Assembly (NCBI RefSeq): GCF_019973375.1
Contig: NZ_BPTV01000004.1
Span: forward strand, 62,001 to 126,000
Length of the DNA stretch: 64,000 nt
Source: Prevotella lacticifex
GTDB lineage: Bacteria > Bacteroidota > Bacteroidia > Bacteroidales > Bacteroidaceae
Direction of reading: 5' to 3'
The position numbers and the translations under genes are program-made. Below, one piece after another: positions 18,430 through 26,669 of the stretch. The notes beneath the pieces are model-generated. The model saw nothing but the letters and a program-made list of their open reading frames with translations. It searched no databases and was not told where the DNA came from. Position 1 is the stretch's first letter; each line of letters opens with the position of its first letter.

Positions 18430-18589
18430 AGTTTGATAAATTAGTTAAATATTATAAGTTTTTATTTCGAGTGTAAAGGTAGTTATATTTCCTTAATTAT
18501 GCAAGAAAAACCTAACAAGAAAGACAAAATGCACGTTTTTTTAATGATAATGCAACAGAAGATACGAAAAAGCTGCTATATAGCATCTT

Positions 18590-19843
18590 TTATGGTATAT
18601 GTCCGCCGCTTTTCAGTTTCCACTCGGTATCAGCGTCCCACGGGTCGGTACTTATCTCCGCCGCCATAGCATTGAGCTCGTCGCACTGCCACCGCGTGAT
18701 GCGGCGACGGTCGCTATGATACGGCCATGGTGCCAACATCAGCAAACGGCCCGCCGCACACGCATCGAAATACTTCCCCGGCGGTTTATACATCGGAGGA
18801 AAACCGTTCGCGAGGACGACAATGAGAGGCAGCCGCGCGTCGAGGACCGCCCGCGCTATCTCCCTCTCCCCCGGCGATATGCAAGGGCTCACGACCACCG
18901 CTCCCTTGTGGCCCCGACGGAGGAAGTAGTCCTTCTGCAGGGCGATGAGCCGGAGGTTCTCTGCCGACCCGCAGTTATGACAGCGCACCTGCAGCCGCAT
19001 CGGCATATCGAGGAGCCACCGGTTGCCGATGGCCGCGAACGTCCTCCCGCCGACCTGCACGTCGCTGACAATGCGGAAGAGGTCGGGATGCTCCCGCTTT
19101 ATCATCGCCCGCCGCGGGTTGTCGGCGACATACCGGAGCATGTTCTGCAGCTGCCCGCGCCCCATCAGCACCGAGTCGTGATAGCCAGGTGAGAAGAGCG
19201 AGGGGCCCTTGGCCCCCTTGCTGCGGGGCATAGTCCCATTGCTGTTGGGCATGGCCCCATTGCTGCGGGGCATAGGCTGCATAGCCCCTCCCTGCAGCTG
19301 CCCTGTGGTCTGTGCTGTCGTGTTCGCCGAATTATAATTCGGCGCACTTAACGGGCCAGCCTCGGGGGCAGCAAGCCCAGCCTCGGGTGCAGCAGGCCCG
19401 GCACCGGGGGCAGCCGCCCCAGCCCCGGCTGCTGCCACCACCTCCGGCTCTATCTCCCACCACGCATGGGAGCAGCCGGTTTTAAACCCGGCGATGATCT
19501 TCCCCAAGTGCAGCTGCTGCTCCCTCATCACGAAGAGCACGCCATGCAGATGGTCGGGCATAATCTGGAGAGCGAGCGACCGCACCCCAGCATGGCGCGC
19601 AGCTATCTGGTTCCAGCAATCGCGCACACGCCGGCCGAGGGCACTCAGCTCGACAACAGCCTGCCCGTTGTCGCGCCGGCACAGCGTTCCCAACCGTGCC
19701 ACACTGCGGTCGGCAAGGTCGATGGTGATCATATACACGCTCCGCCCATGGTAGTCGTGGAGCTCCATGCGCTGAGTCATCGAGTGGTCGCTATCGTAAC
19801 GCCACCCCACCCCTTCAACAAAATGAACAGCTTTGTCGGTCAT
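18590..19843 (-). CDS. REP-associated tyrosine transposase (RAYT, HUH/Y1 family)
   Basis: The N-terminal half matches the Y1_Tnp/RAYT fold: SVYMITIDLADRSVARLG as first strand, the HUH motif in MPDHLHGVLFV, and a candidate catalytic Tyr in MLRYVADNPRRAM. RAYTs are single-copy HUH nucleases thought to mobilise REP palindromes. Between the HUH motif and the Tyr lies a roughly 70-residue low-complexity insertion with Ala/Pro/Gly repeats (GAGPAAPEAGLAAPEAG) and a repeated MPRSNGAMPNSNGTMPRS unit, absent from ordinary RAYTs. A C-terminal domain of about 170 residues follows, with CHNCGSAENL and an SPGEREIARAVL segment. No IS200-type terminal structures flank it, as expected for a domesticated RAYT. 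It is divergent from the SDR gene. Confidence 0.78.
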   Translation of the reverse strand: MTDKAVHFVEGVGWRYDSDHSMTQRMELHDYHGRSVYMITIDLADRSVARLGTLCRRDNGQAVVELSALGRRVRDCWNQIAARHAGVRSLALQIMPDHLHGVLFVMREQQLHLGKIIAGFKTGCSHAWWEIEPEVVAAAGAGAAAPGAGPAAPEAGLAAPEAGPLSAPNYNSANTTAQTTGQLQGGAMQPMPRSNGAMPNSNGTMPRSKGAKGPSLFSPGYHDSVLMGRGQLQNMLRYVADNPRRAMIKREHPDLFRIVSDVQVGGRTFAAIGNRWLLDMPMRLQVRCHNCGSAENLRLIALQKDYFLRRGHKGAVVVSPCISPGEREIARAVLDARLPLIVVLANGFPPMYKPPGKYFDACAAGRLLMLAPWPYHSDRRRITRWQCDELNAMAAEISTDPWDADTEWKLKSGGHIP

Positions 19844-19863
19844 AGCTTTCGGTTATTACGCTG

Positions 19864-19871
19864 CAAAAATA
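19864..19871 (-). promoter_or_regulatory. -7 promoter box (TATTTTTG) for the RAYT gene
   Basis: On the minus strand it reads TATTTTTG, about 20 bases before the RAYT ATG, an exact TAnnTTTG match. Confidence 0.45.
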
Positions 19872-19905
19872 AGAAAAAGACGAAACAGAAACAAAAAAAA
19901 TGTGT

Positions 19906-19913
19906 TACTTTTG
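19906..19913 (+). promoter_or_regulatory. -7 promoter box (TACTTTTG) for the SDR gene
   Basis: An exact TAnnTTTG match 29 bases upstream of the SDR ATG at 19943. With the box at 19864-19871 it defines a compact divergent promoter region. Confidence 0.5.
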
Positions 19914-19942
19914 TACCATCAGACAAAAATAACACATTGATT

Positions 19943-20704
19943 ATGAGCAAAAGAATAGCACTTATCACTGGAGCCACCAGCGGTATCGGCGAGGGCTGTG
20001 CCAAGCGCTTCGCCGACGGCGGCTACGATGTAATCATCACGGGCCGCAACAAGGAGAAACTCGATGCACTCACCACCGTCTTAGAAGCGAAGGGAGCACA
20101 CGTCCTCGCCCTCGCCTTCGACGTCCGCGACCGTGAGGCAGCGCGCCGCGCCATCGAGGGTATGCCAGCCGAATGGCAGACTATCGACGTCCTCGTCAAC
20201 AACGCGGGACTCGCCCGTGGTCTCGAACCAGAATACAAGGGCGATTTCGACGACTGGGACCAGATGATCGACACGAACATCAAGGGTCTGCTGACGATGA
20301 CACGCCTCATCGTGCCGGGTATGGTCAGCCGCAACCACGGTCACATTATCAATATCGGCAGCGTCGCCGGCGATGCCGCTTATGCCGGCGGCAATGTCTA
20401 CTGCGCTACGAAATCGGCAGTGAAAGCCATCACCGACGGTCTCCGCATCGACGTCGCCGACACCCGTCTGCGCGTTACGAACATCAAACCCGGCCTCGTG
20501 GAGACGAACTTCTCGAACGTCCGCTTCCACGGCGACACCAAACGTGCCGACAGCGTCTACCACGGCATCGAGCCGCTGACGGGCGACGACATCGCCGATG
20601 TGGTGTTCTATGCCGCCAGTGCCCCTGAGCACGTGCAGATTGCGGAGGTTCTCGTCCTCGCCACCCACCAGGCCAACGGCACCGTCATCCACCGCGAAGG
20701 ATAG
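19943..20704 (+). CDS. SDR family NAD(P)-dependent oxidoreductase, YdfG-like
   Basis: This 253-residue classical short-chain dehydrogenase has the Rossmann motif TGATSGIG (residues 9-16), NNAG, the catalytic Ser in NIGSVAG, and YxxxK (Tyr153, Lys157 in YCATK). The phrase GLVETNFSNVRF and the overall length resemble YdfG-type 3-hydroxy acid/serine dehydrogenases. Arg in the ITGRNKEK segment after the second strand suggests NADP(H) preference. I start at 19943 (MSKRIALITG) because the frame is open far upstream, but this ATG follows the promoter box and begins the conserved fold. The exact substrate is unknown. Confidence 0.88.
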   Translation: MSKRIALITGATSGIGEGCAKRFADGGYDVIITGRNKEKLDALTTVLEAKGAHVLALAFDVRDREAARRAIEGMPAEWQTIDVLVNNAGLARGLEPEYKGDFDDWDQMIDTNIKGLLTMTRLIVPGMVSRNHGHIINIGSVAGDAAYAGGNVYCATKSAVKAITDGLRIDVADTRLRVTNIKPGLVETNFSNVRFHGDTKRADSVYHGIEPLTGDDIADVVFYAASAPEHVQIAEVLVLATHQANGTVIHREG

Positions 20705-20752
20705 CCGACGGCGGGCATGGCGGTGAGCCAGGCCCGGCGCCGCCACCGTCCG

Positions 20753-23700
20753 TCAGCCGTTATCCTTGATGCCCCACTGTCTCAGCTGGTCGGTAATGTC
20801 CGGTGCCATCGTGGCGAGAGGGAATCCAAGGGTGCGGCTGTCGCGGTCGAGGATATTTTTAACCACCGGCAGCCCAGCCGCGGGAGCAATCTCATACTGC
20901 AACGTCCGTGTGGCGATACCCTCGTTGAAAACCCTGCATCCAGCGTCGGCAAGACGGCAGCGGTCTATATTAGCGAGCGTATCAACGCGCACCATCGTCC
21001 GGTGACTCGTCTTATCCTCCTCCGTAACGCTGATTATGCCGTCGGCATCGGAGGCTATGGCAGCAAAGAGCAGACGCGAACCGCCATAGCGGCTGTACGG
21101 CCGATAGTCCTCAAACCTCATTATCTCGCGCACCGGTACCTTGCCGATAGTGCCGTTTTCGTAGCCAAGGACAAGGTAGCGGTCCTTGACATCATCCTCA
21201 TAGACGGGCAGCGTAAGCTCGGTGGTGGTGTCGTAGTCATACTCGGTGACCTTCTCAAACTTACTGTCGGACAGGAACTTAAAGCAAGCCTCGTAGGGAA
21301 CGTAGCCCTCCTGGTAGTCCTCGAGGATATTCTTCCTTCTCACACTCGTCATAACTTTCTCCTGAGCTGGGGCCGCCGGCTTCTCGCTGCTGCCCGATGG
21401 TGCCGCAGCGGCGACCGCCGGAGCCACCGCCTGAGCCTCCTCAGCCACCGTGGGGACCGCTGCCGCCACAGGTTCCGGCGTTGCCACCGTGTCGGTTGCA
21501 GGTTCCAGGGTGTCGGTCTGAGCCTGCCGCGCCGACTGCCGCGCCAACCGACTCTGCCGCCGCGTATTATACTCATCGAACTCACTCTTCGACAAATGAC
21601 GGTTTCCGCTGCCGTTGCGGTACAGCCATTCGCCGTCGAGGTCGACACCCTTGGCGTATGGTTCGACGTGGACGACGAGAACGTCCTTGCCGCTCTCCTC
21701 GCTGTGGTCCCAGTCGGCACTGACGTACGACGCCACATTATTGTCCCACTGCAGTGCCACGGCATCGAGCACATAGCGTTGGTACTTGTCGCGGTCGCCG
21801 TTGAACTCCTGATAGCACAGATCATCGTAGACACCGACACCGGCTCCGCTGTCGTTGACACCTAAGTATAACGTGCCGCCGTCGGTATTGAGGAACGAAG
21901 CGATGACGGAGAGGATGGTATGCGTCTGCCGCCGCAGGTCGGGCATGCTGTCGTTGGATGGCGGATAGACGATGGAGGTCTTGAATTCGACGGTGCGCGA
22001 CTCGATACCGTTGCCGTAGACCTTCAGATGCGACTCGTAGCCTTTCAGCCGCAGCATGTTCTTGACGTAGTTGAGAACATCGTTGGCCTGCGGTTTCATG
22101 TTGTTCTCTATAAGGATGTTATAGGCGATAGCCAACGAAGCTATCTGCCGTGTCATTCCCTGCGTGGCACCACGGAAGCGCATCAGCTCGTCGTCGTGGG
22201 GCTGGGCGCCCATGAAACTGATTATCCGCAGCTGGCGGAACTTCTCGTGCATCGGCGTGTCGCTGGCAAAGAGCTCACCGTCCTCGTCCTGCAGGCGGTC
22301 GAGTTGCGAGGTGTCGACCTTGTCGTTGATGGCGAAATCGTAGAGCATATCGATGATGTGCAGACGGCCGCTGTAGTATTCGCCAAGTTCATTCCACCCA
22401 ATCATCCTACAGAGCAGCCGCGCAAAAGCAATATAATTGTACGACCGGACATAATCGGCGTCGATAACGGCCATCCGGTCGACGATGCGGATAATCTCCT
22501 TGACGTATGCCGCGTCGACCATGCGGTCGGTATTGTCGAGGTCGGAGCTCGTCAGCTGCATCGAATCCTCCTTATTTTCGTCCTCCTCATAATCGTCGTC
22601 GGGCGTATTGGCGTAGTTGAGCATAAGGTTATGGAAAGCCCTGGCCATATCGACCTTAAAGCCGTCGTAGCGTTCCTTGAGATCACAGTAGATGTGGAAG
22701 GTGCCGTTGGCCTGACTCTGATAGGTTCCCACGACGATGTCGCCACGCTGAAGGTCCTCGCCGATGGATCCGTTGAGACTGACACTGTAGCCGTCCTTCG
22801 TTATTCCCGGCGACGGATAGTTGGTCACCGACGCCTTCCGCGATGATCCCAGGGAGCAGATGACATCCTCGCCATAGGTGAACTGACTGCACACAAACTC
22901 CTTTATCTGCTCGAGCATGGAGAAATGGAACATCCCATCGTCGTCCTCGTCGATGATTTCAGCGTTGAACGACAGTGGATTACCGTTGTAGTCCTCAAAC
23001 ATCCACGTCGCCGTGTGGTGCATATACGATACGATATCCTGTCCGTAGATATATCCGCTGACCGAGTCCTCGCCCTCGATGGTGCACCATGCGCGGTTGT
23101 CGCTTTTCTCATTTTCGTCCTCACCGACACTATTAATGGTTATGGTCACGACATCGCCGACACCATGAACGACCTTCATCGGTTTCGTGGTGCGTTTCTC
23201 GGGGGTGTGGACGACTGTCGGGTCGGGTGTAAAGAGCTCACGCTCAATGGCTTCCCAAAGGCGGCGGCTGTCGTTGACGGTAATCTGTCCTGACAGCGAC
23301 GGCATGGCACTGCGGTTGGCATACACCTGGATATTGCCCCAGAGGGCGAGCTGTTCGGGGATTACGGCCTTTGCCTTCTGACTGTCGGCCCATACAGCCA
23401 TGCCGTCGGGCGATACTACGAGCCTCATCCTGCTGCCGATATACAGGTTGGTGGTGTTGACGGCCCATGGCGGCAGCAGCCGCGAGTGGGTTTTAAGGTC
23501 GAAGGGAATCTTATAGCCGAGGGTGTCGGCGAGGGCCGGCCGCGGCCGGTAATAGCTGTCGGAGAACAGCGTGCTGACAGCCATCGCCAAGAGTTCCTTA
23601 TTGCAGAACTCATCGATATACGTCGACATGACGCAGAGCCGCGACAGCAGCAGACGCTCGTCGGGCAGCCGCGTGTCGTGATTATCCTTGTTGTCGGCGA

Positions 23701-24580
23701 TGATAAAGAGTATGGCGAGGGCCTGGACGAGATTGCGCACGAGTTTGCCGTTGTCGCTGATTTTCTCCACTTTCAATATATTTCCGTCGACATACAGTGT
23801 GAGGGCACGGATGAGCGGGTCCTTGAAGGGGTCCTTATTCCAGATGTCGGCAGGCCATTTCCTAATGATATCGAAGAGCCGCGGGATATTTTCCTCCATC
23901 AGACTGCCGTCGATGAGGAAGAGAATAGACATAACTTTGAAGTTCTGCTCGGGGTGATAGACGTATCCCGTCTTCTCCAATTTGTCGAGAAGATGCTCGA
24001 GAAACTGCGGTGCGGTGCCGTCGGCGAGCAGTTTGTCGGCCTCAATGAAATATCCGAGTGAGTCGATAATGAATGTCAGACGCTGTTGGTAGAGTTCGCG
24101 TTCTGTGGTATTACAGATGCTGAGAAAATCAGATTCCTCCATAAACTGCCCGCAGTCGGCCTTTACTTGCGTCAGGTCGCACTCGTCTTTTCTAAGTTCT
24201 TCTATCCACTGCCTGCACTCGCCGCCAAAGGTTTTGTCCTCAACCTCGGTCATGAGCAGCAACGACACAAAAGAGGTGGTATCCCATTGCCTCTCCGGGG
24301 TGTTCATAATCCTGCTCACAGTCTCAACTGAAATCTTGCTTGCGCCGTCGCTATAGCGGGAGCTGTCGACAAGTTCTATCTTTGGACGTTTCTGATAATT
24401 TGCCGTCACCCTGCACCGGATGGTCTGTCCTTTGGTGAGGTTAAGGCCCTCGGTGTGTTGCAAATAGACGAAAAAGCCATCGCCGTCGACAAGCTCACAG
24501 AAGTTGTAGCGCACTGAATTTACCGTGAAGTCGTAGGTCTGCCCGACCACATACTTCGTCATTGGTTTTGTTTCTTCCAT
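20753..24580 (-). CDS. Large OB/S1-like and AlbA_2 (Schlafen-like) domain protein
   Basis: This 1275-residue cytoplasmic protein has no signal peptide. OB/S1-like segments appear near residues 8-75, 455-560 and 600-650. An AlbA_2/AAA_4-type domain (about 865-1010) carries TVEFKTS, SVIASFLNTDGGTLYLGVND and HLSKSEFDEYNTR. A Pro/Ala/Val-rich linker (about 1010-1085) precedes a conserved-looking C-terminal domain. AlbA_2 domains occur in nucleic-acid-binding regulators and in phage-defence or Schlafen-like proteins; combining them with OB folds suggests an RNA- or DNA-binding role. A -7 box (24583-24590) lies so close that the true start may be the second Met (24562, MTKYVVGQ). An insertion sequence begins 27 bases upstream. 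I do not recognise a named family for the whole protein. Confidence 0.75.
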   Translation of the reverse strand: MEETKPMTKYVVGQTYDFTVNSVRYNFCELVDGDGFFVYLQHTEGLNLTKGQTIRCRVTANYQKRPKIELVDSSRYSDGASKISVETVSRIMNTPERQWDTTSFVSLLLMTEVEDKTFGGECRQWIEELRKDECDLTQVKADCGQFMEESDFLSICNTTERELYQQRLTFIIDSLGYFIEADKLLADGTAPQFLEHLLDKLEKTGYVYHPEQNFKVMSILFLIDGSLMEENIPRLFDIIRKWPADIWNKDPFKDPLIRALTLYVDGNILKVEKISDNGKLVRNLVQALAILFIIADNKDNHDTRLPDERLLLSRLCVMSTYIDEFCNKELLAMAVSTLFSDSYYRPRPALADTLGYKIPFDLKTHSRLLPPWAVNTTNLYIGSRMRLVVSPDGMAVWADSQKAKAVIPEQLALWGNIQVYANRSAMPSLSGQITVNDSRRLWEAIERELFTPDPTVVHTPEKRTTKPMKVVHGVGDVVTITINSVGEDENEKSDNRAWCTIEGEDSVSGYIYGQDIVSYMHHTATWMFEDYNGNPLSFNAEIIDEDDDGMFHFSMLEQIKEFVCSQFTYGEDVICSLGSSRKASVTNYPSPGITKDGYSVSLNGSIGEDLQRGDIVVGTYQSQANGTFHIYCDLKERYDGFKVDMARAFHNLMLNYANTPDDDYEEDENKEDSMQLTSSDLDNTDRMVDAAYVKEIIRIVDRMAVIDADYVRSYNYIAFARLLCRMIGWNELGEYYSGRLHIIDMLYDFAINDKVDTSQLDRLQDEDGELFASDTPMHEKFRQLRIISFMGAQPHDDELMRFRGATQGMTRQIASLAIAYNILIENNMKPQANDVLNYVKNMLRLKGYESHLKVYGNGIESRTVEFKTSIVYPPSNDSMPDLRRQTHTILSVIASFLNTDGGTLYLGVNDSGAGVGVYDDLCYQEFNGDRDKYQRYVLDAVALQWDNNVASYVSADWDHSEESGKDVLVVHVEPYAKGVDLDGEWLYRNGSGNRHLSKSEFDEYNTRRQSRLARQSARQAQTDTLEPATDTVATPEPVAAAVPTVAEEAQAVAPAVAAAAPSGSSEKPAAPAQEKVMTSVRRKNILEDYQEGYVPYEACFKFLSDSKFEKVTEYDYDTTTELTLPVYEDDVKDRYLVLGYENGTIGKVPVREIMRFEDYRPYSRYGGSRLLFAAIASDADGIISVTEEDKTSHRTMVRVDTLANIDRCRLADAGCRVFNEGIATRTLQYEIAPAAGLPVVKNILDRDSRTLGFPLATMAPDITDQLRQWGIKDNG

Positions 24581-24582
24581 TT

Positions 24583-24590
24583 CAAATGTA
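24583..24590 (-). promoter_or_regulatory. -7 promoter box (TACATTTG) at the AlbA_2 gene start
   Basis: On the minus strand it reads TACATTTG and ends three bases before the first ATG (24580). If active, it would favour initiation at the inner ATG (24562). The region where a -33 element would lie is now at the edge of the insertion sequence, so the original promoter may be altered. Confidence 0.4.
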
Positions 24591-24610
24591 ATTTTTTATA
24601 TGTATATATA

Positions 24611-24643
24611 ATTCTGAATTTTCGATTAATTTGTAGCGATAAT
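24611..24643. repeat. Left terminal inverted repeat of the insertion sequence
   Basis: 33 bases beginning ATTCTGAATTTTC and ending GTAGCGATAAT. It differs from the right repeat only at one G/A position. Confidence 0.85.
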
Positions 24644-24719
24644 ACCCACTCTAAAGCTAATTATCTATAAATCAGTAAATATTTAGTTTGTTATGTTTTG
24701 CCATTTCACTTATTATTGT

Positions 24720-24727
24720 TACATTTG
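24720..24727 (+). promoter_or_regulatory. -7 promoter box (TACATTTG) of the transposase
   Basis: An exact TAnnTTTG match 25 bases before the transposase ATG, inside the element. Confidence 0.5.
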
Positions 24728-24752
24728 TAGCGGTAATCAATGATATAGTATA

Positions 24753-26528
24753 ATGGCAAGACCTATAAGCGATGAGACTGCTCACAAGGTGACGCTTCAC
24801 ATCAATAACGGATATAGATATGCTACACTACGTCCACGTGTGACGAACGAGGCAACCGGTAAGCGCATGAACAAAAGCATTCATTTAGGCACAGTGACCG
24901 AAAGCCTGAAGTTCATTCCGGGCAAGGTGTACCTCTACATGTCGCCTGCTGAGCGAAAGAAATTGTTATTCCCACAGGAATGGGATTTGAGTGAACTGGA
25001 CTCTTTGCCAAGTACGAGGAAAGCAGGGAGACCCACCTACAATGGAGATGCGCAGAACCGTCTGTATGGCGACGTGTGGCTTATGGAAAGAGTTGCGGAG
25101 AAGACTAAGATACGCGAGGATCTGGAGAAAGTGTTCGAGGGAAACAAGGAGAAAGTGGATGACATCATGACGCTTGCCATGTTCCCCTATATTTCCAGCT
25201 ATTCTTACAGCAGGCTCGCTCGCTGGCAGAGATACACCAAGACTCCGTCCGCGCGCGAAATGTCTCCGGGAGACATCACCCGTCTTACGCAGTCAATCAC
25301 TGAGAAAGACCGCCAGGCCTTGTTGCGCCTTCGTTCAGAAAGAATTGGAAAGATGGAGCTCTGTGCTGTTGACTCCACAAGCAGGTCGGCTTACGGGAGC
25401 AGTCTGGCCGACATACGCTGGGGGCACAACAAGGAGAACATTGCCTTGGCGCAGACGAATGAAGTTGTAGTCTATACTCTCAGCAACCACATGCCCATCT
25501 ATTACAGGTCGTTTCCCGGTAACATCCCTGACTCACGCACTATGGGTGTCATCCAGTCTGACCTGCGCTGTGCCGGTTTTACGAATTACGTAATGATAAC
25601 GGACAGGGGCTATGGGACAGTGCAAATCCTTGAGGACAACATTCTTCATGACCAGCCCGCTATAATGTGTATGAAGACCGGCCACAAGTTTATCAGCGAC
25701 AAAATAGACAGCCTTGGAGACTTCAATGTCCGTCCGGACGGAATGGAGATAGACCTTGACAGCAAGCTGTATTACAAACAGTACGACATTGACTACAAGG
25801 TACATGGAAAGGGCAAGTCCGAAAAGACAGCAAGCAAGATGCGCCTGAATCTGTTCTTCAATCCCTCGTGGAGAAGCGAGGGGCAAATCAACATAGACAT
25901 GAAAGTCGAAGGGCAGAGAAGCAGTCTTCAGCAGATGATTGATGGCAAAGAGGAAGCCCCTGACGATGAGACACTCAAAAGGGACTTCTGCATGTTTGAC
26001 GTAAAACTGGACAAGAAAAGGCATGTCGTGTCGTTTGAGAAGAACGAGAAGAAGTACAACGACTCACTCAGACTTTTAGGGTTTGTCGCCATTGTAACGC
26101 TCGGGCTGGATTTGACAGCGCCACAAGCTCTGGCTCACTACAAATTGAGAGACGAGCAGGAAAAGTACTTCCAGCAGATGAAGACGGAGATGTGCTCTGA
26201 CAGACAAAGAAATTGGAGCGAGGACGGTAAGACCGGCAGGCTGTTCATCTTGTTCGTCGGATTAGTCATAGGATCATATATTAGACACATCTGGAAGACG
26301 ACAGGCCTTCACAGCATGTTCGCCTCTTCACTGGACATGCTTGACGAGATGAGGAACATAAGATGTATCGAGCGACAGGGGCATACCACCAAGATAACAC
26401 CTTTTGTCGGGAAGCAGGTAGAGATTGCGAAGGCTTTTGGGCTTGACATCCCAGCCGGGTGTGAACCGGGATACAAGTCGAAAAAGGTAGGTAGAAAAAG
26501 AGGAAGGCCAAAGAAAAACGAGTCTTAG
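24753..26528 (+). CDS. DDE transposase (IS4/IS1634-superfamily-like)
   Basis: This 591-residue transposase shows the expected DDE sites: first Asp in LCAVDSTSRSAYG, second in VMITDRGYG, and Glu in DEQEKYFQQMKTEM near the C-terminus, within a DDE_Tnp_1-like fold. The C-terminal tail is Lys/Arg-rich (KSKKVGRKRGRPKK), with an AT-hook-like GRP. The N-terminal domain (PRVTNEATGKRMNKSIHLG) is unlike the IS1634-type copies elsewhere in the window, so this is a separate element type. The gene is intact and flanked by matching terminal repeats, so the element may be active. Confidence 0.88.
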   Translation: MARPISDETAHKVTLHINNGYRYATLRPRVTNEATGKRMNKSIHLGTVTESLKFIPGKVYLYMSPAERKKLLFPQEWDLSELDSLPSTRKAGRPTYNGDAQNRLYGDVWLMERVAEKTKIREDLEKVFEGNKEKVDDIMTLAMFPYISSYSYSRLARWQRYTKTPSAREMSPGDITRLTQSITEKDRQALLRLRSERIGKMELCAVDSTSRSAYGSSLADIRWGHNKENIALAQTNEVVVYTLSNHMPIYYRSFPGNIPDSRTMGVIQSDLRCAGFTNYVMITDRGYGTVQILEDNILHDQPAIMCMKTGHKFISDKIDSLGDFNVRPDGMEIDLDSKLYYKQYDIDYKVHGKGKSEKTASKMRLNLFFNPSWRSEGQINIDMKVEGQRSSLQQMIDGKEEAPDDETLKRDFCMFDVKLDKKRHVVSFEKNEKKYNDSLRLLGFVAIVTLGLDLTAPQALAHYKLRDEQEKYFQQMKTEMCSDRQRNWSEDGKTGRLFILFVGLVIGSYIRHIWKTTGLHSMFASSLDMLDEMRNIRCIERQGHTTKITPFVGKQVEIAKAFGLDIPAGCEPGYKSKKVGRKRGRPKKNES

Positions 26529-26531
26529 AAG

Positions 26532-26564
26532 ATTATCGCTACAAATTAATTGAAAATTCAGAAT
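26532..26564. repeat. Right terminal inverted repeat of the insertion sequence
   Basis: Reverse complement of the left repeat with one mismatch. It starts three bases after the transposase stop codon. Confidence 0.85.
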
Positions 26565-26669
26565 ATAATATGTATACGGTGTTAGAGATATATTTTAGTG
26601 TATGTAAATGATATGTTTATAATTGCGTAAATTATTGACATTATGTCTTTATGGGATAATCTTTTATTT

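Larger units (their letters stand above)
24607..26567 (+). mobile_element. Intact DDE insertion sequence with 33-bp inverted repeats and 9-bp target duplication
   Basis: Inverted repeats at 24611-24643 and 26532-26564 match at 32 of 33 positions. The nonamer ATATGTATA occurs immediately outside both ends (24598-24606 and 26568-26576), which fits a target-site duplication. The element of about 1.96 kb carries one transposase gene. A second, imperfect TTTGTAGCG motif near 24725 overlaps its promoter box. The clean duplication suggests recent transposition into the AT-rich promoter side of the AlbA_2 gene. Confidence 0.85.

Noticed and set aside
24753..26528. Same element type as the IS1634 copies
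   Set aside because: Terminal repeats, protein length and N-terminal domain all differ; only the DDE superfamily is shared.
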